DNA from: Clostridiales bacterium | Lineage (GTDB): Bacteria; Bacillota; Clostridia; Oscillospirales; QAMX01 | Assembly (NCBI GenBank): GCA_003149835.1 | Contig: QAMX01000014.1 | Span: forward strand, 1 to 13,818 | DNA: 13,818 bases | Direction: 5' to 3' | Shown here: one piece after another, positions 6,811 to 13,141 of the stretch | Position numbering within the stretch: the stretch's first letter is position 1 | Layout of the letters: each line of letters starts with the position of its first letter | Notes under the pieces: model-generated | The model's database searches: none | What the model saw: only the letters and a program-made list of their open reading frames with translations | Told to the model about the DNA's origin: nothing | Program-made: the position numbers and the translations under genes

Positions 6811-8181
6811 CTAACGCACCATAAAGCCGTCGGGCATATAGCGCGGGCCGTAGAACGAGCAGGGATTGGAGACCGTTTCGCCGTCAATGATCATTTCGCT
6901 CGAAGAGCCTCCATCCAGATTGGCGGCGTTGACGGCGCCGAATTCGATCATCAGATTCATCGCTTCTTTCTGTGTCGCGCCGAGGCTGCCGCCCGCGCCG
7001 CGGCCGTCGATTACGAGGAAGAGAAAGGCGCCGTCGGCGCGCTGGCCGATACAGGTCCGCGGCTGAATGCCGCTGCCGCCCGTGCCGACGACGGTCGAGG
7101 CCTTGCCGTTGACGACCAGAAACGGCGGGTTCGGGTTGTCGAAAGAGACGGCGTCGCGGAAGCCCTGTTCGAGAAATTCGGCCTTGGTGAACCGGCCGAG
7201 AATCAGAATGTTGTCGTTGTTGATGCCGATGATGTTGACCTTGTCGCCCTGCCAGTCGCGGCGCGCCGGCGGCTGCGCCTCCGGCGAATCCGCGGCAAGC
7301 TCGCCGTTTTCAATGGCCATACGGATGCGTTCCCGCTCGGCCTCGCATTCCTCCGCGCTCTCGATCTCCGGCCCCCAGTAGATCAGCTTGCCCTCGACGC
7401 ACAGCGCTCCGTCCGGCCGGCCGCCGTTGCCCTTGCCGTCCGGATCGTAAAAGGCGCCGCCGTTGATCGCGGCGACCGCGCCGTTTCGCTTCGCCATGGA
7501 GCGGAGCTGCTCGCCGTAGGTATTGTTCCAGCCGCTCGTATAATTGACCAGAATGGAATAGGAGACGCACAGGGAGACGCGCGACGGGTCGGAGATGACG
7601 AGCATATATCCCGTAAACGTATTGCCGCTGACCTTGACGAGCTGCAGCCCGTCGAGCCCGTCCGTCTCGGGCATGGCGTCGGGATGGTCGGCATACAGCT
7701 CGTCGGGCGCGGGCGCATCGGTGTGCAGCGGGTCGAGCGTCGTCACCGTCGTCGTCTGCGGCGGTTCAGAGCTCGTCGCGGGCGCGGTCGTTTCGTCCGG
7801 TCCGCCGGTAGCCGCCGAGACATCCGTATCGGAGAACGGCGTTGTTTCCGGCGGCTCGCTTTGGGAGCCGGCTGTCGTCGTCTTCACAACCGCGACGCTG
7901 ACCAGCGACGGATCCGACGGCTCGTCGACGACTTCAAGGCGGTTGTTTTCCAGAATCTCCGCGATCGTCTCGTCGCTGAGAAACCACGTCGCCATGAATT
8001 TGGCCGCGCTCGTTTCGAGCATTGTAATCACATAGAGATCGCGGAGCTGGTGAAACGGCCCGTACAGCAGGACGCAAAAGGCGACGACGATCAGCGTGAC
8101 GAGGCTCGCCAGCGAAAAACCGATGTATTTGAAAATGCTTTTGATCCGGAATTTTCTTCTCCGTTTTTCCATATTTTCCAT
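6811..8181 (-). CDS. membrane-anchored phosphodiester glycosidase (NAGPA family)
   Basis: A 456-residue protein. Its basic N-terminus (MENMEKRRRKFR) and one transmembrane helix at about 19-41 give an N-in, C-out anchor. A Thr/Pro/Ser-rich linker spans about 100-155, and a C-terminal NAGPA domain (phosphodiester glycosidase) runs from about 175 to 456. Family motifs are AINGGAFYD (238-246), QPRTCIGQ (373-380) and NLDGGSSSEM (421-430). The mammalian relative removes a GlcNAc cap linked through a phosphodiester to mannose-6-phosphate; bacterial members are thought to cut sugar-phosphodiester bonds in exopolysaccharide or wall polymers. An acidic, Glu/Arg-rich insertion lies within the domain (about 274-311). 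The ATG at 8181 has GAGGG 11 nt upstream; a frame from 8223 lacks a ribosome site. The gene starts the minus-strand glycan set and has its own promoter. Confidence 0.88.
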   Translation of the reverse strand: MENMEKRRRKFRIKSIFKYIGFSLASLVTLIVVAFCVLLYGPFHQLRDLYVITMLETSAAKFMATWFLSDETIAEILENNRLEVVDEPSDPSLVSVAVVKTTTAGSQSEPPETTPFSDTDVSAATGGPDETTAPATSSEPPQTTTVTTLDPLHTDAPAPDELYADHPDAMPETDGLDGLQLVKVSGNTFTGYMLVISDPSRVSLCVSYSILVNYTSGWNNTYGEQLRSMAKRNGAVAAINGGAFYDPDGKGNGGRPDGALCVEGKLIYWGPEIESAEECEAERERIRMAIENGELAADSPEAQPPARRDWQGDKVNIIGINNDNILILGRFTKAEFLEQGFRDAVSFDNPNPPFLVVNGKASTVVGTGGSGIQPRTCIGQRADGAFLFLVIDGRGAGGSLGATQKEAMNLMIEFGAVNAANLDGGSSSEMIIDGETVSNPCSFYGPRYMPDGFMVR

Positions 8182-8234
8182 AATGAACGATTCCCTCTGA
8201 GACGTATTGCGTTTAAAAATCAATGGCTGCGATC

Positions 8235-8263
8235 ATTCTACCATCTTTATCGACAGAATACAA
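8235..8263 (-). promoter_or_regulatory. promoter of the phosphodiester glycosidase gene
   Basis: On the minus strand: TTGTAT (-35, 8258-8263), 17 nt, TAGAAT (-10, 8235-8240), preceded by TGG, an extended -10. It lies 53 nt upstream of the ATG at 8181. It is back to back with the HAD gene promoter; only 21 nt separate the two -35 boxes. Confidence 0.65.
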
Positions 8264-8284
8264 CAACAAAATTTGTTACCTTTC

Positions 8285-8314
8285 TTGACATCCTGCCGAA
8301 CCGCATGATACAAT
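8285..8314 (+). promoter_or_regulatory. promoter of the HAD hydrolase gene
   Basis: Consensus TTGACA (-35, 8285-8290), 18 nt, TACAAT (-10, 8309-8314). It lies 64 nt upstream of the ATG at 8379, with no other gene between. Confidence 0.8.
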
Positions 8315-8378
8315 ACGCACACGTCTATCCGCCCGCGCAAGACCGCGGCTTACAGGACGCCAAAGGAGAAACGAAGCG

Positions 8379-9110
8379 ATGAAACCGTTTATACCTGAAA
8401 TGATCTTTTTTGATTACGGCGGCACGCTGATGGACGAGGGCCGCTTCGACGAGGTTGCCGCCGCGCGGGCGATTCTCAGCTGCGCCGACAACCCGCGCGC
8501 CGCCTCTGAGGAAACCGTGCTGGCGCTGTGGCGCGAAGCAAACGCGCTGATCGGCCGCCGCACTCATGCCGACGCAATCGGACTCGAAATTCCGCTGACG
8601 CCGACGCTGCGCGGCGTTATGGCCCGGGCCGGGCTGAAAACCTCGCTCTCGCCGCTGGAAATTGAGATCGCCTTTCACCGGCAGAATGCTTTTCACAAGC
8701 CGATGCCGTTTGTATCCGAGATGCTCTCCCTGCTCCGTGAAAAAAACGTCCGCACGGCCGTCATCTCCAACATCACGCTCTCCGGCGACGCGCTGCGGCT
8801 CGCCATTTCGGACTGTATCCCGAACCATTCGTTTGAATTCGTCATCACCAGCGCCGACTATGTTTTCTGCAAACCCTCCCCGCTTCTGTTTGACGCCGCG
8901 CTCAAAAAGGCCGGCGTAGCGCCTGAGCGCTGCTGGTACTGCGGAAACGATTTCAGCGCCGACGTCGTCGGCGCGGTTTCGTCGGGAATGTTTCCGGTTC
9001 TGCTGGATTTATCAAGTGAAACCGCTATTTCCATGGATATTTTTGAGAAAAGCGAGTTTGTGCGCGTAAACTCGTGGAACGCGCTGATTTCGTTGCTTCA
9101 ACGTTTATAA
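8379..9110 (+). CDS. HAD superfamily hydrolase
   Basis: A 243-residue haloacid dehalogenase-superfamily protein of the subfamily I type, with a helical cap inserted between motifs I and II (about 25-110). Motif I is FFDYGGTL with nucleophile Asp12, motif II is VISN with Ser130, motif III is FCKPSP with Lys165, and motif IV is CGNDFSADVVGA with Asp191 and Asp195. The usual second Asp of motif I (DxD) is Gly14 here. DxGGTL variants occur in this superfamily, but the missing residue normally serves as acid/base, so phosphatase activity should not be assumed. Substrate unknown; a small phosphorylated metabolite is the usual expectation. AAAGGAG lies 10 nt before the ATG, supporting this start over Met8. 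It stands alone, transcribed divergently from the glycan set. I saw no clear terminator after it, so read-through into the corC leader is possible. Confidence 0.88.
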   Translation: MKPFIPEMIFFDYGGTLMDEGRFDEVAAARAILSCADNPRAASEETVLALWREANALIGRRTHADAIGLEIPLTPTLRGVMARAGLKTSLSPLEIEIAFHRQNAFHKPMPFVSEMLSLLREKNVRTAVISNITLSGDALRLAISDCIPNHSFEFVITSADYVFCKPSPLLFDAALKKAGVAPERCWYCGNDFSADVVGAVSSGMFPVLLDLSSETAISMDIFEKSEFVRVNSWNALISLLQRL

Positions 9111-9167
9111 ACCTGTCTGAACGCTCCTGCGCCCAAAATATCAGCCGATTCCCCGATCCTATGCGAA

Positions 9168-9197
9168 TGGACAGATGCGGACGGCATATGATATAAT
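9168..9197 (+). promoter_or_regulatory. strong extended -10 promoter of the corC leader
   Basis: TGGACA (-35, 9168-9173), 18 nt, perfect TATAAT (-10, 9192-9197) preceded by TGA, an extended -10. The expected transcript start near 9204 gives a leader of about 250 nt before the transporter ATG at 9457. Confidence 0.75.
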
Positions 9198-9264
9198 AGA
9201 TTGGCTGACACCCCGATAAACCATTCTATCACAGCGACAATTTCGTCAAGAAAGAGGGAACATC

Positions 9265-9399
9265 ATGGACGAACCTCCGTTGCCTGCGAAGCAGCCGCCG
9301 CCTAAGCGGTTGTTTGCGGGGGCTTTCAAGCCCGCGATCCTGCTCATGGGTTTTCAAGCGCATCCGTCATATGCGCGCCCGATCTGCATCCGGTGTTGA
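9265..9399 (+). CDS. 44-residue acid/proline-rich candidate leader peptide
   Basis: A small ORF that starts ATG at 9265 and stops TGA at 9397-9399. AGAGGG lies 6-7 nt upstream, a good ribosome site. The peptide begins MDEPPLPAKQPPPKRLF and ends ARPICIRC, with nine prolines in 44 residues, including a PP pair at 4-5 and a PPP run at 11-13, and acidic residues at positions 2 and 3. It has no signal peptide or recognisable domain. It lies in the leader of a CNNM/CorC-type cation transporter gene, about 60 nt downstream of a strong promoter. In enterobacteria the proline/acid-rich MgtL peptide in the mgtA leader couples Mg2+ or proline supply to expression, because such sequences stall or destabilise ribosomes. 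A similar role here is inference from position and composition, not homology. It could instead be a chance ORF. Confidence 0.5.
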   Translation: MDEPPLPAKQPPPKRLFAGAFKPAILLMGFQAHPSYARPICIRC

Positions 9400-9402
9400 G
9401 TG

Positions 9403-9435
9403 ATGAAATTTGCTAAACCGACACCACTAATTTGA
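9403..9435 (+). CDS. possible second mini-ORF in the corC leader
   Basis: A 10-codon ORF (MKFAKPTPLI) begins 3 nt after the stop of the 44-codon ORF and ends with TGA at 9433-9435, directly before the GGAGG of the transporter gene. A weak GGTG lies 8 nt upstream. Its start could be reached by ribosomes finishing the first ORF. It may be chance; the short length gives little support of its own. Confidence 0.22.
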   Translation: MKFAKPTPLI

Positions 9436-9456
9436 TTGGAGGAAACGATTACCCAT

Positions 9457-10773
9457 ATGGGCAGTACTGTTGTCACGATTCTGGTCATGCTGGCGCTGGT
9501 TCTCCTGTCGGCCTATTTTTCGGCCACGGAAACGGCGTTTCTGGCTATGAACCGCATTCGCATGAAGAACCTTGCGGAAAACAAAAACAAGCGGGCCATG
9601 ACGGTCTTGCAGGTTTCAAAAGATTTCGACAAGCTGATCTCTACGATTCTGATCGGCAACAACATCGTTAATATCACGCTGTCGACGGTCGCCACCGTGT
9701 TCTTCGTCAATCTGTTCTCTAAAAACGGCGCGACGATTTCAACGGTCTTGGTCACAGTCGTGGTCCTGATTTTCGGAGAGATCACGCCCAAAGGCCTCGC
9801 AAAGGACGCTCCCGACTCGTTCGCTCTGTTCTCTGCGCCGATTATCCGCATGATTTCCGTGCTGCTGGCGCCGCTGAACTTCTTCTTCGCCCTGATCAAA
9901 AAGCTCATCTCCAAACTGTTTACAGCCAAGCAGGAAAAACGCTGCACCGAGCAGGAGCTGATCACCATCGTCGAAGAGGCGGAGCATGAAGGCGGCATCG
10001 ACGAGCAGGAAAGCGAGCTGATCCGCAGCGCCATCGAATTTAACGACCGCGAGGCGGCGGATATTCTCACGCCGCGCGTCGATTTCGTCGCCATTCCCCA
10101 AACCGCCTCTAACGACGAAATCGCCGACGCGTTTGCAGCCTCCGGCTATTCGCGCCTGCCGGTCTACGACGGGACGCTCGACAGCATCGTCGGCGTGATT
10201 CACCACAAGGATTTCTTCAATTCCGTCTTCCGTTCCCACCGCCCGTTGGCAAGCATCATTAAGCCCGCGGTTTTCATCACTGGAAATATGAAGATCAGCG
10301 ACCTGCTCCGGCTCTTGCAGCGCAACAAGTCGCATATGGCTTTTGTCACCGACGAATACGGCGGAACAGTCGGTCTTGTGACGATGGAGGATATTCTCGA
10401 AGAGCTCGTCGGCGATATCTGGGACGAGCACGACGAGATCGTCGAAGAATTTGTTCCAGTCGGCGAGAATATTTATAAGATTCTGTGCAGCGCGGATTTG
10501 GAGGAGATGTTTGATCGCTTCCAGATCGACGATGAAGCCGATGCCTCGACTGTCAGCGGCTGGGTCGTCGAACAGCTCGGCAAAATTCCCGACGAAGGCG
10601 ATCGGTTCCAGTATGAGAATTTGGCGGTTACGGTGCTGAAAGCCGATTCCAAGCGCGTGCTTGAAATTCTCGTCGAGGCGTTCCCTATTCAATCCGAAGC
10701 TGCGGAGGATTCCAAAACGCCGCGCGGCGAACGGAAAGCGGCCAAGCTTCGGGATTCGTCGAGTGCGGTATAA
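9457..10773 (+). CDS. CNNM/CorC family cation transporter (HlyC/CorC-like)
   Basis: A 438-residue protein. An N-terminal DUF21 membrane domain (about 3-150) carries SATETAFLAMNRIRMKNLAE (22-41), GNNIVNITLSTV (67-78) and FGEITPKGLAKD (106-117). A cytoplasmic CBS pair follows at about 204-320, with SRLPVYDG in the first repeat and TDEYGGTVGLVTMEDILEEL closing the second. A C-terminal CorC_HlyC domain spans about 333-411, and the tail is charged. Family members transport or export Mg2+, as with bacterial CorC/MpfA and animal CNNM, and the CBS pair binds nucleotides. Bacterial CorC was also described as aiding CorA efflux. The ATG at 9457 is chosen because the frame's upstream TTG (9436) overlaps the GGAGG at 9438-9442. 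The resulting 14-nt spacing is long; ATT at 9448 would sit 5 nt away, so an unusual start is possible. It is followed by two terminators. Confidence 0.9.
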   Translation: MGSTVVTILVMLALVLLSAYFSATETAFLAMNRIRMKNLAENKNKRAMTVLQVSKDFDKLISTILIGNNIVNITLSTVATVFFVNLFSKNGATISTVLVTVVVLIFGEITPKGLAKDAPDSFALFSAPIIRMISVLLAPLNFFFALIKKLISKLFTAKQEKRCTEQELITIVEEAEHEGGIDEQESELIRSAIEFNDREAADILTPRVDFVAIPQTASNDEIADAFAASGYSRLPVYDGTLDSIVGVIHHKDFFNSVFRSHRPLASIIKPAVFITGNMKISDLLRLLQRNKSHMAFVTDEYGGTVGLVTMEDILEELVGDIWDEHDEIVEEFVPVGENIYKILCSADLEEMFDRFQIDDEADASTVSGWVVEQLGKIPDEGDRFQYENLAVTVLKADSKRVLEILVEAFPIQSEAAEDSKTPRGERKAAKLRDSSSAV

Positions 10774-10790
10774 TGCAACAGATCACCAGC

Positions 10791-10827
10791 GCGCAGGGAC
10801 GGCCGCAGCGGCTTCCCTGCGCCTTTT
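10791..10827 (+). terminator. intrinsic terminator of the corC-type gene
   Basis: GCGCAGGGA (10791-10799) pairs with TCCCTGCGC (10814-10822), a 9-bp stem, with GCC/GGC inside the loop. It is followed by CTTTTGTCTT. It lies 18 nt after the transporter stop codon. Confidence 0.85.
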
Positions 10828-10851
10828 GTCTTGTCTCCTTCGCGAAAGCCG

Positions 10852-10909
10852 TAAAAATGCCCCGCAATGCGCCTTTTTTTCCAAGGCGCATTGCGGGGGT
10901 TGTTTTTTT
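10852..10909. terminator. bidirectional terminator between corC-type gene and radA
   Basis: A perfect 16-bp stem pairs 10860-10875 with 10883-10898 across a 7-nt loop. On the plus strand it is followed by a run of seven T (10903-10909). On the minus strand it is followed by CATTTTTAC. It can end radA transcripts from the right and back up the corC terminator from the left. Confidence 0.9.
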
Positions 10910-10956
10910 AGATCAAGCCGGCGGCGATCCTTTCCGGCCATCCGCAGCCTCCGTTT

Positions 10957-12327
10957 TTACGACAGACAGGCCGTAATCGCCTCCCGCACCGAACGAATAC
11001 GGACGACCTCGATCCCGTCAGGCACATGACAGCGCGTTTCTCCGGCAAACGGGCAGACGCAGCGCGTAATCTTCATTCGCGCCGCCTCGGCGATTCGCTG
11101 TTCGAGCATCGTCACCCGTCTCAGTTCTCCGGCCAAACCGACCTCCCCGAAAACCACGGTGTCGCCGATCACCGGCTTATCGGTAAAGCTCGACGCCAGC
11201 GCGATCACCGTCGCAAGGTCGGCGGCCGGTTCGTCGATGCGCAGACCGCCGACGACGTTAATATAGGCGTCCTGATTGCTGATCAGCATACCGGCGCGCT
11301 TTTCCAGCACCGCCAGCAGCAAAGCGGCGCGGTTGTAGTCGATGCCGGAAGCCATCCGGCGCGGATTGCCGAAAACCGACGGCGAGACGAGCGCCTGCAC
11401 CTCGGCGAGGATCGGCCGCGTCCCCTCCATCACGGCGGTGATGCAGGTGCCCGGCACGCCGGCCGGCCGGCCGGACAGCAGCGCCGCCGACGGGTTTTCG
11501 ACCTCGGCCAGTCCGCCGGCGTTCATTTCAAACACGCCGATTTCGTTGGTTGAGCCGAAGCGGTTCTTCGCCGCGCGCAGAATGCGGTAGGCGTTCTGCT
11601 GCTCGCCCTCGAAATACAAAACGCAGTCGACCATATGCTCCAAAATCTTCGGCCCCGCGATCTCGCCGTCTTTGTTCACGTGGCCGACGACAAAGACAAT
11701 CGTCCCCGTGTCCTTCGCCATGCGCAGCAGCGCCATCGCGCACTCCTTGATCTGCGTGACGTTGCCCGGAGCTGTGGAGAGCCCGGTCTTGTAGATCGTC
11801 TGGATCGAATCGACGACGCAGACGGCGGGCTTTTCCGCGTCGCAGGCTGCGAGCACCGCTTCCAGTTTTGTCTCCGCCATAATGAGGATATTGCCGTCGT
11901 TGACGCCGAGGCGCTCGGCGCGCAGCTTGATCTGGCGCTTCGATTCCTCTCCGGAAGCGTAGAGCACACGCCCCGCTTGCGAAAGCGAACGGCATATTTG
12001 CAGCATCAGCGTCGATTTGCCGATCCCCGGCTCGCCGCCGATGAGGACGAGCGACCCCTTGACGGCGCCGCCGCCCAGCACCCGGTCCAGCTCGCCGTAG
12101 CCCGTATGAAACCGCAGCTCGTCCTCTGTGGAGAGCGTATCGAGCGCTTCGGGCTTGTCCACGGGCGCGGCGCGGCCCGCGGCCCCGGCGGCAGCGGCCT
12201 CCGGTTCAATTTTGATTTCCTTTAAAGTGTCCCAGTTTCCGCAGGACGGGCACTTTCCATACCATTTGGGGCTGTCATAACCGCAGTTGTCGCATACATA
12301 AGCCGTTGTCATCCGCTGCCGCGCCAT
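10957..12327 (-). CDS. radA: DNA repair protein RadA (Sms)
   Basis: A 456-residue RadA/Sms protein of the usual length. An N-terminal zinc finger has Cys12, Cys15, Cys26 and Cys29. A RecA-like ATPase carries Walker A GGEPGIGKST (97-106), VVDSIQ (171-176) as Walker B region, and the RadA-specific KNRFGS motif (254-259). The C-terminal part (about 290-456) is the Lon-protease-like fold (GEVGLAGELRRV at 394-405), without proteolysis in RadA. RadA is a hexameric helicase that promotes branch migration in recombination and recombinational repair. The ATG at 12327 has GGAGGG 9 nt upstream; Met6 would be too far away. It lies 85 nt downstream of the amidase gene in the same direction with no terminator between, so the two are probably co-transcribed. 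The transcript ends at the bidirectional terminator. Confidence 0.97.
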   Translation of the reverse strand: MARQRMTTAYVCDNCGYDSPKWYGKCPSCGNWDTLKEIKIEPEAAAAGAAGRAAPVDKPEALDTLSTEDELRFHTGYGELDRVLGGGAVKGSLVLIGGEPGIGKSTLMLQICRSLSQAGRVLYASGEESKRQIKLRAERLGVNDGNILIMAETKLEAVLAACDAEKPAVCVVDSIQTIYKTGLSTAPGNVTQIKECAMALLRMAKDTGTIVFVVGHVNKDGEIAGPKILEHMVDCVLYFEGEQQNAYRILRAAKNRFGSTNEIGVFEMNAGGLAEVENPSAALLSGRPAGVPGTCITAVMEGTRPILAEVQALVSPSVFGNPRRMASGIDYNRAALLLAVLEKRAGMLISNQDAYINVVGGLRIDEPAADLATVIALASSFTDKPVIGDTVVFGEVGLAGELRRVTMLEQRIAEAARMKITRCVCPFAGETRCHVPDGIEVVRIRSVREAITACLS

Positions 12328-12341
12328 TTTGCATTACCCTC

Positions 12342-12357
12342 CGGCTCGTTTGAGCCG
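12342..12357 (-). other. stem-loop abutting the radA ribosome site
   Basis: On the minus strand CGGCTC-AAAC-GAGCCG forms a perfect 6-bp hairpin. Its last G is also the first G of the radA Shine-Dalgarno sequence (complement of 12337-12342). No T-run follows, so it is not a terminator; it may tune ribosome access or be incidental. Confidence 0.4.
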
Positions 12358-12412
12358 CCTTTCCATCTTTTGCTACCATAAAAAGTAATATCCATGCTAT
12401 CCGCCGTTGCCG

Positions 12413-13141
12413 TCATTGACCGCTCTCTAAACCGTTCGCAAGCGCGTCCATTGCGCTCATCGTCAGCGCAAAGGCGATCTTTGCCTGATAATCGGGCGAA
12501 CAGAGCAGCATTTCCTCCTCGGGATGGGACAGGAAGCCGCATTCCACGATCACCGCCGGATAGGTGATATGCTCTAAGAGATAATTTTTATTCGGATTTT
12601 TTGCCGCGGAGCGCTGATTCTGCTGACCGAGCACCGTCTTTAAATTGTTCTGAATCCGCTCCGCCAAGACCTTTCCCTCCGCATTGCTCTCGGCATAAAA
12701 AACCTGCGCGCCTCTCGAAACGCGATCGTCATAAAAATTCTGATGAATCGCGATATAGACAGGCGCTTGCTGCGCCATGGTAAAATCGCAGCGATATTTC
12801 AGATCTTCCGTTTTTTGCTGCTTTACGGTTTTCGCATTTTCGGAATGCAGCGAACGGTCGTCCTCCCGCGTCATGACAACGGGAATCCCGAAAAAGCGCA
12901 TGAATTCCTGCGTTTTCTTGGCGATTTTCAGATTTAAATCCTTTTCCTGCGTCCCGGATCTGCCGACTGCGCCGCCATCTGTTCCGCCGTGTCCCGCGTC
13001 GAGCACGACGGTTCTGAATCCCGCGTTTCCCGTAATCGCCGTCGTCGTGACGACCGGACCCATACGGAGTAGAAATGAGATCGCCGTCACAAAAATCGCC
13101 AGCGGCACAATCAGCGCAGACTGCCGTTTATATCGAAGCAC
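12413..13141 (-). CDS. cwlD: N-acetylmuramoyl-L-alanine amidase, CwlD-like
   Basis: A 242-residue protein. Residues 1-5 are MLRYK, followed by one hydrophobic helix (about 8-25) acting as anchor or uncleaved signal; an Amidase_3 domain spans about 42-235. Zinc and catalytic residues are visible: LDAGHGG (His51), QEKDLN (Glu66), IAIHQNF (His133) and VECGFLSHPEE (catalytic Glu200). Such enzymes cut the amide bond between N-acetylmuramic acid and L-alanine in peptidoglycan. Its size, topology and bare domain resemble CwlD, which helps make muramic lactam in spore cortex; a vegetative amidase remains possible, so the symbol is tentative. The start is taken as GTG at 13141, with AAGGGGG 9 nt upstream. 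A frame open to 13285 adds an implausible Arg-rich stretch. It lies upstream of radA, probably in one operon. Confidence 0.88.
   Translation of the reverse strand: MLRYKRQSALIVPLAIFVTAISFLLRMGPVVTTTAITGNAGFRTVVLDAGHGGTDGGAVGRSGTQEKDLNLKIAKKTQEFMRFFGIPVVMTREDDRSLHSENAKTVKQQKTEDLKYRCDFTMAQQAPVYIAIHQNFYDDRVSRGAQVFYAESNAEGKVLAERIQNNLKTVLGQQNQRSAAKNPNKNYLLEHITYPAVIVECGFLSHPEEEMLLCSPDYQAKIAFALTMSAMDALANGLESGQ

Larger units (their letters stand above)
9204..9456 (+). promoter_or_regulatory. long structured leader of the corC-type gene
   Basis: Together with the promoter this fills the 346-nt gap between the HAD and transporter genes. It holds a 44-codon ORF (9265-9399), a possible 10-codon ORF (9403-9435) and several short stems: CCGC-CTAA-GCGG at 9298-9309; GCGGG with CCCGC at 9316-9320/9331-9335; GCGCAT with ATGCGC at 9358-9363/9371-9376. 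CCTCC at 9274-9278 can pair with the transporter's GGAGG at 9438-9442. No terminator-like T-run is present, so any control would act on translation or through Rho-type termination. It does not match the M-box or yybP-ykoY riboswitch patterns I know. Confidence 0.5.

Noticed and set aside
6579..6887. 103-codon in-frame extension upstream of the lipoprotein
   Set aside because: Arg/Ala-rich, no ribosome site at its start, overlaps the neighbouring gene end and would place a clear lipoprotein signal peptide in the interior.
6700..8382. 560-codon open frame on the plus strand opposite the phosphodiester glycosidase
   Set aside because: It is rich in Arg, Ala, Asp and Val without recognisable motifs, mirrors a well-supported gene on the other strand, and is explained by GC-rich codon bias.
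9204..9456. yybP-ykoY (Mn2+) riboswitch or 6S RNA in the corC leader
   Set aside because: The conserved paired elements were not found, and a well-placed short ORF explains much of the leader better.
9739..10692. 317-codon minus-strand frame opposite the corC-type gene
   Set aside because: No domain or ribosome-site support; the plus strand encodes a full DUF21-CBS-CorC protein.
12309..12542. 77-codon minus-strand frame spanning the amidase end and radA start
   Set aside because: It overlaps both genes out of frame and has no family likeness.
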